Origin: Clostridiales bacterium
GTDB taxonomy: Bacteria > Bacillota > Clostridia > Oscillospirales > Ruminococcaceae
DNA length: 64,000 bases
Direction: 5' to 3'
Assembly (NCBI GenBank): GCA_003150405.1
Contig: QAMM01000002.1
Span: forward strand, 62,001 to 126,000
Of the stretch, positions 26,049 through 33,665 are shown piece after piece; within the stretch, counting starts at the first letter, position 1, and each line of letters opens with the position of its first letter. The notes beneath the pieces are model-generated. The model had not been told where the DNA came from. It was given only the letters and a program-made list of their open reading frames with translations, and searched no databases. The position numbers were made by a program, and so were the translations under genes.

Positions 26049-26870
26049 TTACTCAGCAAGCGAAACGTCTTTGCCAAACCATTTTTCCGAAATTTCTTTA
26101 AACTTGCCTTCCGCAATGACTTCATCCAATGCAGCTTCTACTTTATTTTTCAGTTCTTCATTGCCCTTCTTAAACGCAATGGCATACTCCTCTGCGGTTA
26201 AAGCATCCCCGAGAACGACATATTTGCCTTCCTCTTCCTTGATCATGTAGTTCGCAACAACCTCATCCAAAACAATAGCGTCAATACGACCGGTCGGCAG
26301 GTCATTGAGCGCAAGAACGTTGGTGTCGTACTCCACAAGCTCCTGTGCCTGGCTGACAAATTCATCGGCATTTGCCGCTTTCAGCGCAGTGGATTCTTTC
26401 TGAACGCCAACCATTTTGCCAATCAGGTCTTTACGCTCTTTAATTTCTGAGTCAGCATTGACCACTACAACCATGTGATTCTCCATATATGGTTTACTCA
26501 GCAGCATTTTCTCCTGACGCTCTGCATCAATGCTAAGGCCATTCCAAATGCAGTCAATATTGCCGTTGTTCAGTTCCATCTCTTTGGAGTCCCAGGCAAT
26601 CGGCTGAACAACAAGTTCAACGCCCATCTTATCACAGACGGCCTGTGCAAGGTCAATGTCAAACCCAACAATGTTATTGTCTTCGTCGCGGAAGCCCATC
26701 GGCGGGAAGCTGTCATCCAAGCCCAGTACAAACTTGTTTTTTTCTCCATTGGTGCTGTCGGAACCACTGTTCGTTCCGCTGCCAGAACCGCTGTTATTGC
26801 ACGCCGTGAACATACTCAGTACCATAACGCCGGCCAGCACTGCAAGCAAAACTTTTTTCATTTTTTTCAA
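26049..26870 (-). CDS. amino-acid ABC transporter substrate-binding lipoprotein
   Basis: A family-3 solute-binding protein (273 aa). A basic n-region and hydrophobic core lead to the lipobox MFTAC, with Cys about residue 24 as lipid anchor, followed by a Ser/Gly/Asn linker. Ligand-site motifs: DDSFPPMGF, GFDIDLAQAV, NIDCIWNGLS, VVNADSEI, VQKESTA and DAIVLDEVVA. Aromatic and acidic pattern fits polar or cystine-type amino acids, unresolved. The start is TTG at 26870 with GAGGGTG 7 bases upstream; an ATG at 26861 is too far from that site. Confidence 0.92.
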   Translation of the reverse strand: MKKMKKVLLAVLAGVMVLSMFTACNNSGSGSGTNSGSDSTNGEKNKFVLGLDDSFPPMGFRDEDNNIVGFDIDLAQAVCDKMGVELVVQPIAWDSKEMELNNGNIDCIWNGLSIDAERQEKMLLSKPYMENHMVVVVNADSEIKERKDLIGKMVGVQKESTALKAANADEFVSQAQELVEYDTNVLALNDLPTGRIDAIVLDEVVANYMIKEEEGKYVVLGDALTAEEYAIAFKKGNEELKNKVEAALDEVIAEGKFKEISEKWFGKDVSLAE

Positions 26871-26904
26871 CTGGATTCACCCTCACTTTATTGAATAAAA
26901 TACC

Positions 26905-26932
26905 AGTATAGTTTACACTTTAATACAGTAAA
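26905..26932 (-). promoter_or_regulatory. promoter of the amino-acid ABC operon
   Basis: Minus strand TTTACT (26932-26927), 16-base spacer, TATACT (26910-26905). The -35 overlaps the foot of the terminator hairpin of the preceding gene. Confidence 0.6.
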
Positions 26933-26962
26933 AAGCTAACATGCTATAATGTTAGCTTTTTA
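26929..26962 (-). terminator. terminator after the GH127 gene
   Basis: TAAAAAGCTAACAT, 6-base loop, ATGTTAGCTTTTTA: a 14-bp perfect stem with T-run. Confidence 0.85.
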
Positions 26963-27032
26963 CAAATTTCGTATTTAATCAAATTTATCTTCTGTTTTCT
27001 TGCTTTTTTAAACAAATACGCTTGTTTTTATT

Positions 27033-28973
27033 CTATTTGGTTTCACAACGTACCCAAACCAGCATCTCGCCTTTGCCACGGTTGTTCCAACAGCAATACG
27101 GTACAAATTTAAGCTGTGCCGTTTCCTTTTTTGGCGGTTCATTGCTGTAAAGCGCGCCGCTGCCACTATCTATCAGCTTCGTTGCATCCGCTTTGATGGT
27201 TAGCGTTCCGCCAAACAAGTCTGCATCATACGCCTCAACCAGCTTTACATCCTTGGCGAGCTCAAACGCACCAAGATTTTCACCGTTGTCAATTTCCTCC
27301 AGGCAGTAAACCACCGGCCCTTTCACAACCGCTGCCTTGCCAATATCCGCCCGCACCTTGGGATTTGCATAAACAAGCTGTGCCGGCATATCCAGTTCCA
27401 GTACAACTTTCGCACCTCCCTTCCAGTTCCGGGTCAGTTTAAGATAGCCGTTTTCAACCGGGGCATCCACCACAGTGCCGTCCACCGCAACTGCTTTCAA
27501 ACGGCTGAACTGCGGAATGCGAAGCGCCACCGTAAATGGTACATCGGAATCAGTCCGCACCATCACTGCCGCAGAGGATTCAAACGGGTACCGGGTATTC
27601 AGCGAAACTGTAACCGCACGGCCGCCGATATCACATGTGGTCTCGTTATTGATGTAGAGATTGACGTACAGGTTTTCATCATCAGCGCCATAGATGTACT
27701 GACCCATTGAAGCAAGGGTGCGGATGATATTCGGCGGGCAGCAGGCGCAGCCGAACCATTTTTGCCGTTCGGTCTTGACGTGGTAAAGGCTGGTGTTGTT
27801 TTCTGCCGCCTCCGGGATGACCTCCAGCGGGTTGACATAGAAAAACTTGTTGCCCTCCAGCGAAATGCCGCCCAGCACCGTGTTGTAAAGGGCGCGCTCC
27901 ATGACGTCTGCATACTTGGATTCACGGGTGATTTCAAGCATCCGTTTTGCAAACATCGCAAGGCCGACCGACGCGCAGGATTCCGAATAAGCCGAATCAT
28001 TGGGCAGGTCGTAGTCCCAGGTAAAGCGTTCGCCCCGTGCCGAGGAACCAATGCTCCCCGTAATATACATCCGTTTTTCTGCAATATCGTCAAACAGCAC
28101 TTCACAAGCTTTGAGCAAAGACTCATCGCCGTATTCGTAGGCTAAATCCGCCACACCGGAGAACAGGTACACATTGCGCACCGCATGGCCTTCCGCAGTG
28201 TTTTGCTCCCGGATAGGCGCATGCACCTGGTAATACCGGTCGTCAAATATATTTTCATCAATAAACTCCAATTCAAAATCCGGGCCTTTTTTCTCAATGT
28301 TGAAGTAATTTGGCTCGGTACCGCGGCGCTCTACAAAAAATTTGGAAAGATCAAGGTAGCGTTTCTCCCCGGTTGCATGGTAGAGCTTAACCAGTGCCAA
28401 CTCAATTTCCGGATGACCAGGATAAGCCGAAATTTTGCCTTCACCCTCCCCGAACACCTCACAAATTAAATCCACATACCGGCAAATAATCTTTAACAGC
28501 TTGTCCTTGCCGGTGGCGTTGTAGTAGGCGACAGCCGCCTCAATAAAATGCCCGCAGCAATACAGCTCGTGTCGGTCACGCAGGCTGGTCCAGCGTTTTC
28601 CAGGGCGCGCCAAGGTAAAAAAGGTATTAAGGTAACCATCCGGCTGCTGTGCCTTGCCAATAATATCAATGGCCTCATCCGCTATTTTTTCCAGTTCCGG
28701 GTCAGGGTTAATTTCCAGCGAATAAGCAACACCCTCCAGCCATTTCGCCGCGTCGCTGTCCTGGAAGCAGCGCCCGCCGAACTCGCCTTCTTCCATTCCT
28801 GCAACCACCTTGAAATTGTGCATACAGTAACTCTTTTCCGCATCCGGAATACGGTCATTGAGTGCCTCCCACTGGTAGTAGAGGCTGTCCGGCACAGCTT
28901 TAATGTAGCGCGACCAATAAGAATCGTTGATTTTTACGTTTTTGAGCGGTAATGATTGTAACCGTTTTTGCAT
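27033..28973 (-). CDS. GH127 family glycoside hydrolase (beta-L-arabinofuranosidase-like)
   Basis: A 646-residue cytoplasmic enzyme (no signal peptide) of glycoside hydrolase family 127, which removes beta-L-arabinofuranose with a Cys nucleophile held by a zinc site. Both halves of that site are visible: YSESCASVGL (Glu and Cys, about 330) and FGCACCPPNIIR (Cys pair, about 406). The (alpha/alpha)6 barrel covers roughly the first 430 residues, with beta domains after. ATG at 28973 has AAAGGAG at proper distance; the ATG 6 bases earlier does not. Divergent from an ArsR-type regulator that probably controls it. Confidence 0.93.
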   Translation of the reverse strand: MQKRLQSLPLKNVKINDSYWSRYIKAVPDSLYYQWEALNDRIPDAEKSYCMHNFKVVAGMEEGEFGGRCFQDSDAAKWLEGVAYSLEINPDPELEKIADEAIDIIGKAQQPDGYLNTFFTLARPGKRWTSLRDRHELYCCGHFIEAAVAYYNATGKDKLLKIICRYVDLICEVFGEGEGKISAYPGHPEIELALVKLYHATGEKRYLDLSKFFVERRGTEPNYFNIEKKGPDFELEFIDENIFDDRYYQVHAPIREQNTAEGHAVRNVYLFSGVADLAYEYGDESLLKACEVLFDDIAEKRMYITGSIGSSARGERFTWDYDLPNDSAYSESCASVGLAMFAKRMLEITRESKYADVMERALYNTVLGGISLEGNKFFYVNPLEVIPEAAENNTSLYHVKTERQKWFGCACCPPNIIRTLASMGQYIYGADDENLYVNLYINNETTCDIGGRAVTVSLNTRYPFESSAAVMVRTDSDVPFTVALRIPQFSRLKAVAVDGTVVDAPVENGYLKLTRNWKGGAKVVLELDMPAQLVYANPKVRADIGKAAVVKGPVVYCLEEIDNGENLGAFELAKDVKLVEAYDADLFGGTLTIKADATKLIDSGSGALYSNEPPKKETAQLKFVPYCCWNNRGKGEMLVWVRCETK

Positions 28974-29034
28974 GATCATTCTCCTTTTTCTTGTTCAGGC
29001 GGCTGCATAACCTTCAAACTGCCTTAATGATTGC

Positions 29035-29063
29035 ATTATAGCATCCACTTTATCCGATTGCAA
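29035..29063 (-). promoter_or_regulatory. sigma-A promoter of the GH127 gene
   Basis: Minus strand TTGCAA (29063-29058), 17-base spacer, TATAAT (29040-29035). Confidence 0.8.
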
Positions 29064-29140
29064 TGAAATCCAACTTAAAAACTGGCATAATTGCATACAT
29101 TTGCCGGGTGGATTATGTTTAAGTTTTTCTAAAGTTTTTG

Positions 29141-29169
29141 TTTACCCTCCTATTTGTCTATGCTATAAT
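29141..29169 (+). promoter_or_regulatory. sigma-A promoter of the ArsR-type regulator
   Basis: TTTACC (29141-29146), 17-base spacer, TATAAT (29164-29169). The start of transcription would lie near 29176, leaving a 260-base leader. It is divergent from the GH127 promoter, with about 80 bases between the two -35 boxes. Confidence 0.75.
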
Positions 29170-29193
29170 ATGTATATAGTAAGGGACTGTATT

Positions 29194-29298
29194 AGGAGGT
29201 CACTTACGGGAACCATTATTGACTTTGGCTGCAGCAAAAAGCACAGTTACACAAATGGTGTAACCATTAAACCTTCTGAATCGTCCTTCTTCATTTGA
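29194..29298 (+). other. possible leader peptide with ribosome site but no standard start
   Basis: AGGAGGT at 29194-29200 is one of the best ribosome sites in the window, yet no ATG, GTG or TTG follows at a normal distance. The frame open to the TGA at 29296 would start at ACG (29206) or ATT (29215) and would give about 27-30 residues with a single Cys. Inside it sits GTTACAC-N5-GTGTAAC (29246-29264). It may be noncoding leader RNA or a regulator site instead. Confidence 0.25.
29246..29264. promoter_or_regulatory. inverted repeat GTTACAC-N5-GTGTAAC
   Basis: Perfect 7-base arms with a 5-base spacer, downstream of the regulator promoter. AACCATTA flanks it on both sides (29211 and 29263 onward). 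Candidate operator for the regulator encoded next, or a small hairpin. Confidence 0.45.
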
Positions 29299-29436
29299 AT
29301 CTTTTTTGAACTACCATCAGCAGCGCCGCTCAAACGGAGTCCCTGTCAAAAAAGGGGCAGACCGCGGCACGCAATCCACTCAAGTGCAGCCTTGCCCGGC
29401 GGCTGTCCATCCATCCTGACAAAAGCGGTGATTCCA

Positions 29437-30366
29437 ATGAGAGAAATTAACAACCTCAACGAAACTTATCTATTCTGCAAGGCACTCGGTTCTGAAATCC
29501 GAATTAAAATCATTAAGCTGCTGCATGAAAACAAGTCTATGAACCTGAACGAGCTTTCCGATGTGCTCGGTGTCACAAACGGTGCTATGACAGCGCATAT
29601 CAAGCTGCTGGTTGATGCGGGGATTATTGAAATTACCCATTCCTCCGGCAAACGCGGTTCTCAGAAAATCTGCTCGCTCAAAGAGACAAAGGTGCTGGTT
29701 AATCCGTTCCACTGCGGTGCCTGCGCCACCAATATGTACGCTGCTGATATTCCCATCGGTAGTTTTTGCAACTGTGACGTCAGTCCCGCCTGTGGTCTTG
29801 CAACTTCCGGCAGCATTGTCGGGGAAATTGACGACCCGCGTTATTTTTGCGCACCGGAACGTGTGAGCGTCGGCATTTTGTGGTTCTCCAACGGCTTTTT
29901 GGAATTTCGCATTCCCAACTACCTTAAGCAGGGTCAAACGCTCAAAGAGCTTAAATTTTCTTTTGAAATATCTTCTCAGGTTCCCACTGGGCGGGAGGAA
30001 TACCCCAGCAACATCAGCTTTACCATCAATGACCTTCCTCTCGGTTTTTGGAGCAGCCCCGGCAACTTTGGCGGCAGCCGCGGCCGGTATAACCCAGCCT
30101 GGTGGCCGGATAGGTGGGCGCAGTCGGGTCTGTTAAAGGTTCTGACCGTCAACCAGGAAGGCGTTTTTATTGACGGCACTAAAATTAGCGATACTACGAT
30201 AAACGACCTTGCCATTGATTTTAAAAGCAGCATCCTGCTCCGGCTTTCAGTCAGCCGAACCCGCAGCATCAACAGCGGTGGTATTACGCTGTTTGGCAAG
30301 GATTATGGAAACTATCATCAAGACATTCATTTTGAAGCGCTCTACAAAGAGGCCGGTACAAAATAA
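29437..30366 (+). CDS. ArsR-type transcriptional regulator with Cys-rich and sensor domains
   Basis: A 309-residue regulator. Residues about 1-80 form an ArsR-type winged helix (ALGSEIRIKIIKLL, NLNELSDVLGVTNGAMTAHIKLL, ITHSSGKRG). A segment with several Cys (FHCGACATN, SFCNCDVSPACG) follows at about 92-120, then a beta-rich half (WFSNGFLEFRIPN, KELKFSFEISSQ, FTINDLPLGFW) that looks like a ligand-binding jelly roll. Family members often sit beside glycosidase genes; here the GH127 gene is divergent. ATG at 29437 has GCGGTGA upstream. Confidence 0.8.
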   Translation: MREINNLNETYLFCKALGSEIRIKIIKLLHENKSMNLNELSDVLGVTNGAMTAHIKLLVDAGIIEITHSSGKRGSQKICSLKETKVLVNPFHCGACATNMYAADIPIGSFCNCDVSPACGLATSGSIVGEIDDPRYFCAPERVSVGILWFSNGFLEFRIPNYLKQGQTLKELKFSFEISSQVPTGREEYPSNISFTINDLPLGFWSSPGNFGGSRGRYNPAWWPDRWAQSGLLKVLTVNQEGVFIDGTKISDTTINDLAIDFKSSILLRLSVSRTRSINSGGITLFGKDYGNYHQDIHFEALYKEAGTK

Positions 30367-30379
30367 AATAGAGACCAAT

Positions 30380-30407
30380 AAAACCGGGGCTTTTCCGCCC
30401 CGGTTTT
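30380..30407 (+). terminator. terminator after the ArsR-type regulator
   Basis: AAAACCGGGGC, 6-base loop, GCCCCGGTTTT and T-run; also faces the TetR gene on the minus strand. Confidence 0.85.
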
Positions 30408-30428
30408 TGTTTCATCCCTTATACCGTA

Positions 30429-31037
30429 TCACTGAATTGATTCGCGGCCCTGTGCATTATTCTGGAGAGCGCCCATACCATAAACCATGATATTTTCCGC
30501 CATCGCAGCAACCTTATCCGCACTGGTCGCCATGCCTTCCTGCAGCCACTTCTGCAGCAACCCAATGCACCCAGCACTCACAAACGCATAAAAAAAATCA
30601 ATTTGCTTCGGAGTAGCTTCGGCAAAATACCGTGAATATGCTTCTACACAAAGCTCCCGCCCCAAATTGATCAGCCTCCAGGCAAACTGCTTGTCGCCAT
30701 AGTCGCTGAGCGTTACAGTACAAAGATCTGCATTGTCCTTTAGGCACTGGAAAATCCCTGCGGTAATTTTAACCGGCGTCAAATCACCTCGCTCAGTGGA
30801 GAGCAGAGGCTCCAGTGTTTTCTGAAAATCCTCAAACATCTCCTCCTCAATTTTTGCAAGGAGATCATAAATATCTGTATAATGTGCGTAAAAGGTTCCG
30901 CGGTTAATACCAGCAGCTGCACACAGCTCTTTTATGGTAATACTCTGCAGCGGCTTCTGTTTCAGTAAATCGGTAAATGCCCTGCGGATAAGCATTTTGG
31001 TCACACGTACCCGGTGGTCATTTGCAGGCGTTTTCAC
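30429..31037 (-). CDS. TetR family transcriptional regulator
   Basis: A 202-residue TetR-type repressor. N-terminal HTH: FTDLLKQKPLQSITIKELCAA, with AAGINRGTFYAHYTDIYDLL as the turn and recognition helix (residues about 18-60). The C-terminal helical domain resembles the TetR_C group with YAFVSAGCIGLLQKWL. GTG start with AAAGGGGA upstream. Divergent from the epimerase at 31257, so the shared 220-base gap likely holds its operator; ligand unknown. Confidence 0.88.
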   Translation of the reverse strand: MKTPANDHRVRVTKMLIRRAFTDLLKQKPLQSITIKELCAAAGINRGTFYAHYTDIYDLLAKIEEEMFEDFQKTLEPLLSTERGDLTPVKITAGIFQCLKDNADLCTVTLSDYGDKQFAWRLINLGRELCVEAYSRYFAEATPKQIDFFYAFVSAGCIGLLQKWLQEGMATSADKVAAMAENIMVYGMGALQNNAQGRESIQ

Positions 31038-31156
31038 AATGCGTAGTCCCCTTTCCGAAAAACAGCGGTATTTTCCATCGTAGTTGAGGTAAACTTTTTA
31101 TGAAGCAGCAATGTAAATCAACACTCTATGTTTATTTTGTTGGGTAAGATACGGTA

Positions 31157-31202
31157 AATTCACAATTTGCTGGTTGCTACGTTCCTTTGTTCCAACTATA
31201 AT
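31157..31202 (+). promoter_or_regulatory. promoter of the epimerase gene with adjoining inverted repeat
   Basis: TTGCTA (31174-31179), 17-base spacer, TATAAT (31197-31202). AAATT-CAC-AATTT (31157-31169) lies just before the -35 and could be a regulator site. Confidence 0.6.
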
Positions 31203-31256
31203 ACAATTAGAAGTAAAAGTCAACACGGTGTTTGTTTTTTAGCAGAGGTGTCCTTT

Positions 31257-32318
31257 ATGAATCGGTTGTTTTTAGTCACAGGGGCAAACGGCCACCTGGG
31301 AAATACCATTATACGTATGTTAAAAAAGAACGGGGCGGCGGTGCGCGGTCTCATTCTTCCCACCGAACAAGCTGTTGATGGGGACAGTGTACATTACCTT
31401 TACGGCGATGTCCGCAAGCTCGAGAGTCTGCGTCCATTTTTTGAGCAGACCGGAGATTCCGAAGTGTATGTTATCCACACGGCAGGGATCATTGATATTT
31501 CGGAACAGGTTTCTCCGTTGATGTACGATGTTAACGTAAACGGCACCAAAAACATCCTTTCCCTCTGCATGGAATATAAGGTCAAACGTCTGCTTTACGT
31601 CAGTTCCGTACATGCCATTCCGGAGCAGGACCATCTCGCAGTTTTACACGAAGTCAAACGTTTTTCACCGGATTGGGTCGTCGGTGGTTATGCCAAAACC
31701 AAAGCGGAAGCCACTCAGGCAGTGCTCGACGCGGTAGAACAGGGGCTGGACGCTGTTGTCGTTCATCCATCCGGCATTCTCGGCCCATACGACAGTTCCG
31801 GCAACCACCTGGTTCAGCTGGTACAGGATTACATCAACGGAAAGCTCCCCGCCTGCGTACATGGTGGCTACGATTTTGTGGATGTCCGCGACGTGGCCTC
31901 CGGCTGCCTGACTGCAATTGAAAAAGGAAAAACCGGAGAATGCTACATTCTGTCCAACCGCCACTACGAGGTAAAGGACGTACTGCGCATTGCTAAAAAC
32001 GTGACCGGCGGACGAAAGCTCCCGGTCCTCCCCATGTGGATGGCTAAAGCGACCGCACCATTGCTGGGTTTGTATTCCAAGCTCCGCAAAGAGCGGCCTC
32101 TTTACACCAAATATTCGCTTTATACCCTTTCGAGCAACGATCGTTTTTCCCACGACAAAGCCACGGTGGACTTAAACTACCGTCCACGCGATCTTCGCCA
32201 AACCATTGCAGACACCGTCACATGGCTGCGGGAAATAACGCCGCCGAAAAAGAAAACCCGTCAGGAACACCGGACTCACAAGTCACTTCGGATGAAAAAA
32301 ACAAGGCGGGCCTTTTAA
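31257..32318 (+). CDS. NAD-dependent epimerase/dehydratase (extended SDR)
   Basis: A 353-residue extended short-chain dehydrogenase. NAD motif TGANGHLGN (residues 7-15), VHTAGIID, and the catalytic YxxxK as GGYAKTKAEA (about 140), with SSVHAIPEQ before it. HPSGILGP and FVDVRDVA fit sugar- or dihydroflavonol-type reductases and 3-beta-HSD-like members; substrate unknown. The C-terminus carries an unusual basic extension (KKKTRQEH). ATG at 31257 has AGAGGTG 6 bases upstream. Divergent from TetR. Confidence 0.88.
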   Translation: MNRLFLVTGANGHLGNTIIRMLKKNGAAVRGLILPTEQAVDGDSVHYLYGDVRKLESLRPFFEQTGDSEVYVIHTAGIIDISEQVSPLMYDVNVNGTKNILSLCMEYKVKRLLYVSSVHAIPEQDHLAVLHEVKRFSPDWVVGGYAKTKAEATQAVLDAVEQGLDAVVVHPSGILGPYDSSGNHLVQLVQDYINGKLPACVHGGYDFVDVRDVASGCLTAIEKGKTGECYILSNRHYEVKDVLRIAKNVTGGRKLPVLPMWMAKATAPLLGLYSKLRKERPLYTKYSLYTLSSNDRFSHDKATVDLNYRPRDLRQTIADTVTWLREITPPKKKTRQEHRTHKSLRMKKTRRAF

Positions 32319-32399
32319 TGCTTTCCGTGCGTAAATTCTACGGCATTTCATCCGGCTTTGCCAGCTATCCGGCTTCGGTAAAACCAATTTTATTCTTCC

Positions 32400-32433
32400 A
32401 AAAAGCAGCTATGGCAAGCCATAGCTGCTTTTT
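32400..32433. terminator. bidirectional terminator
   Basis: AAAAAGCAGCTATGGC, 2-base centre, perfect 16-bp complement. Serves the epimerase (plus) and the histidine phosphatase (minus), which converge here. Confidence 0.9.
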
Positions 32434-32445
32434 ACAGAATGCGAA

Positions 32446-33174
32446 TCAGTGCCGCTCCTCAAAACAATCATAGGTTTCACAGAACCGCGCAGCAAATGCA
32501 GGGGGTTCGCCACCCGCATAAAGGTGAGATACATCTCCAAACATCTGGCAGCGAAAACTCGCAATCCCCTGCTCCCGCTCTTCGGTATACAACTGCGTCA
32601 CCGAAGTCGGCGCCGCTACAAATCCGTGCCACAGCACCGCAGGAGAAATTCCGAGCAAATGCCCCAGCATGACACAGGTCACGCCAAAATGGCAGAACAG
32701 CACAAGAGTGTCCCGGTTTGGCGATTCCGCCCGGTAAAAATTCCCTTCCCGCACATACCCATGGCGTGCGAGAACGCTGTCTAATCCTTCCGCAACCTCA
32801 CGGTAACGCTCCTTAGCCTGTCCAGATTTCATAAAATCTGTCTCTAGCCAACCCTTCCGATCGTAAAATGCCGGGATATTCGTCCAGTAGGAGGGCATTA
32901 GATCCCACACATTGCGTTTTTCTTCCCCTGTTACCGGATGAACCGCACCCGCGTCAAATTCCCGGAGCCAATCGAAAACCTCTGCCGTTCGCCCCATTTT
33001 TTGCAGGGTTCGGCTTGCAGTATCCTTCGCACGGCCGAGCGGGGAGCAATAAAAGCTCTTGACGTCGAGCTTCGCTATCCGTTCAGCCAGCAGCGTGGCC
33101 TCCCGCCATCCTTTCGTGGTCAGACTGTCGAGGCTATAGTCCGGATCCCCATGCCGTATGATTAAGAGTCTCAT
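32446..33174 (-). CDS. histidine phosphatase family protein
   Basis: A 242-residue phosphoglycerate-mutase-like phosphatase. The phosphohistidine motif LLIIRHGDPDY is at residues 3-13, the second Arg in YCSPLGRAKDTA (about 55), and the second catalytic His in LVLFCHFGV (about 160). Acts on a small phosphorylated substrate that cannot be named. ATG at 33174 has AGAGGGC upstream; the longer frame has no homology. Monocistronic; extended -10 promoter TGGTATAAT at 33216-33208. Confidence 0.88.
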   Translation of the reverse strand: MRLLIIRHGDPDYSLDSLTTKGWREATLLAERIAKLDVKSFYCSPLGRAKDTASRTLQKMGRTAEVFDWLREFDAGAVHPVTGEEKRNVWDLMPSYWTNIPAFYDRKGWLETDFMKSGQAKERYREVAEGLDSVLARHGYVREGNFYRAESPNRDTLVLFCHFGVTCVMLGHLLGISPAVLWHGFVAAPTSVTQLYTEEREQGIASFRCQMFGDVSHLYAGGEPPAFAARFCETYDCFEERH

Positions 33175-33665
33175 TCTCTGCCCTCTTTCTGTTTTTTCTA
33201 TGCTTCCATTATACCAAAAACATGTAAAAAATGCGATAATTTCCGGGAGATCTCTGTGCTTCACAGCTTTCGTCTGCATATACATTGCTTTAACCCATTA
33301 TAGGTTGTAGCATATCCCTTTCCGCATCCGGCTTGGTTTGCAGAACGGTGTTCCAGTATTTGCGTCGTTCCTCCCGTAAAGACACAAAAGCATTCTTCTC
33401 TCACCCCGCTTATATGGGGATCTGAAATGTTTTTTCAACAAACAGCTTGCCGAAACCATCTGGTTACACTTTTGCCCATGCAAAATCAATCTCCGCAAAT
33501 GTACTGCGTTAATAAAGCTACAGAAAAAACGGCAATTTTTTTACAGGATTTCCAAAAAACCGTAAATCATGGTCATAAAACCTTGCCGTTTCTCCCACTG
33601 TTCAACCGGGCGGAATTGTGTTACAATAAAATTAATTTTGGACACAGTCCTTTCCGGAGGTGCTT
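33175..33665. other. intergenic region before the glycerol-phosphate cassette
   Basis: About 490 bases. Contains the phosphatase promoter at its left end, a spaced inverted repeat AAACGGCAA (33527-33535) and TTGCCGTTT (33583-33591), and an extended -10 TGTTACAAT (33619-33627) for the plus-strand cassette. No convincing gene. Confidence 0.55.
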
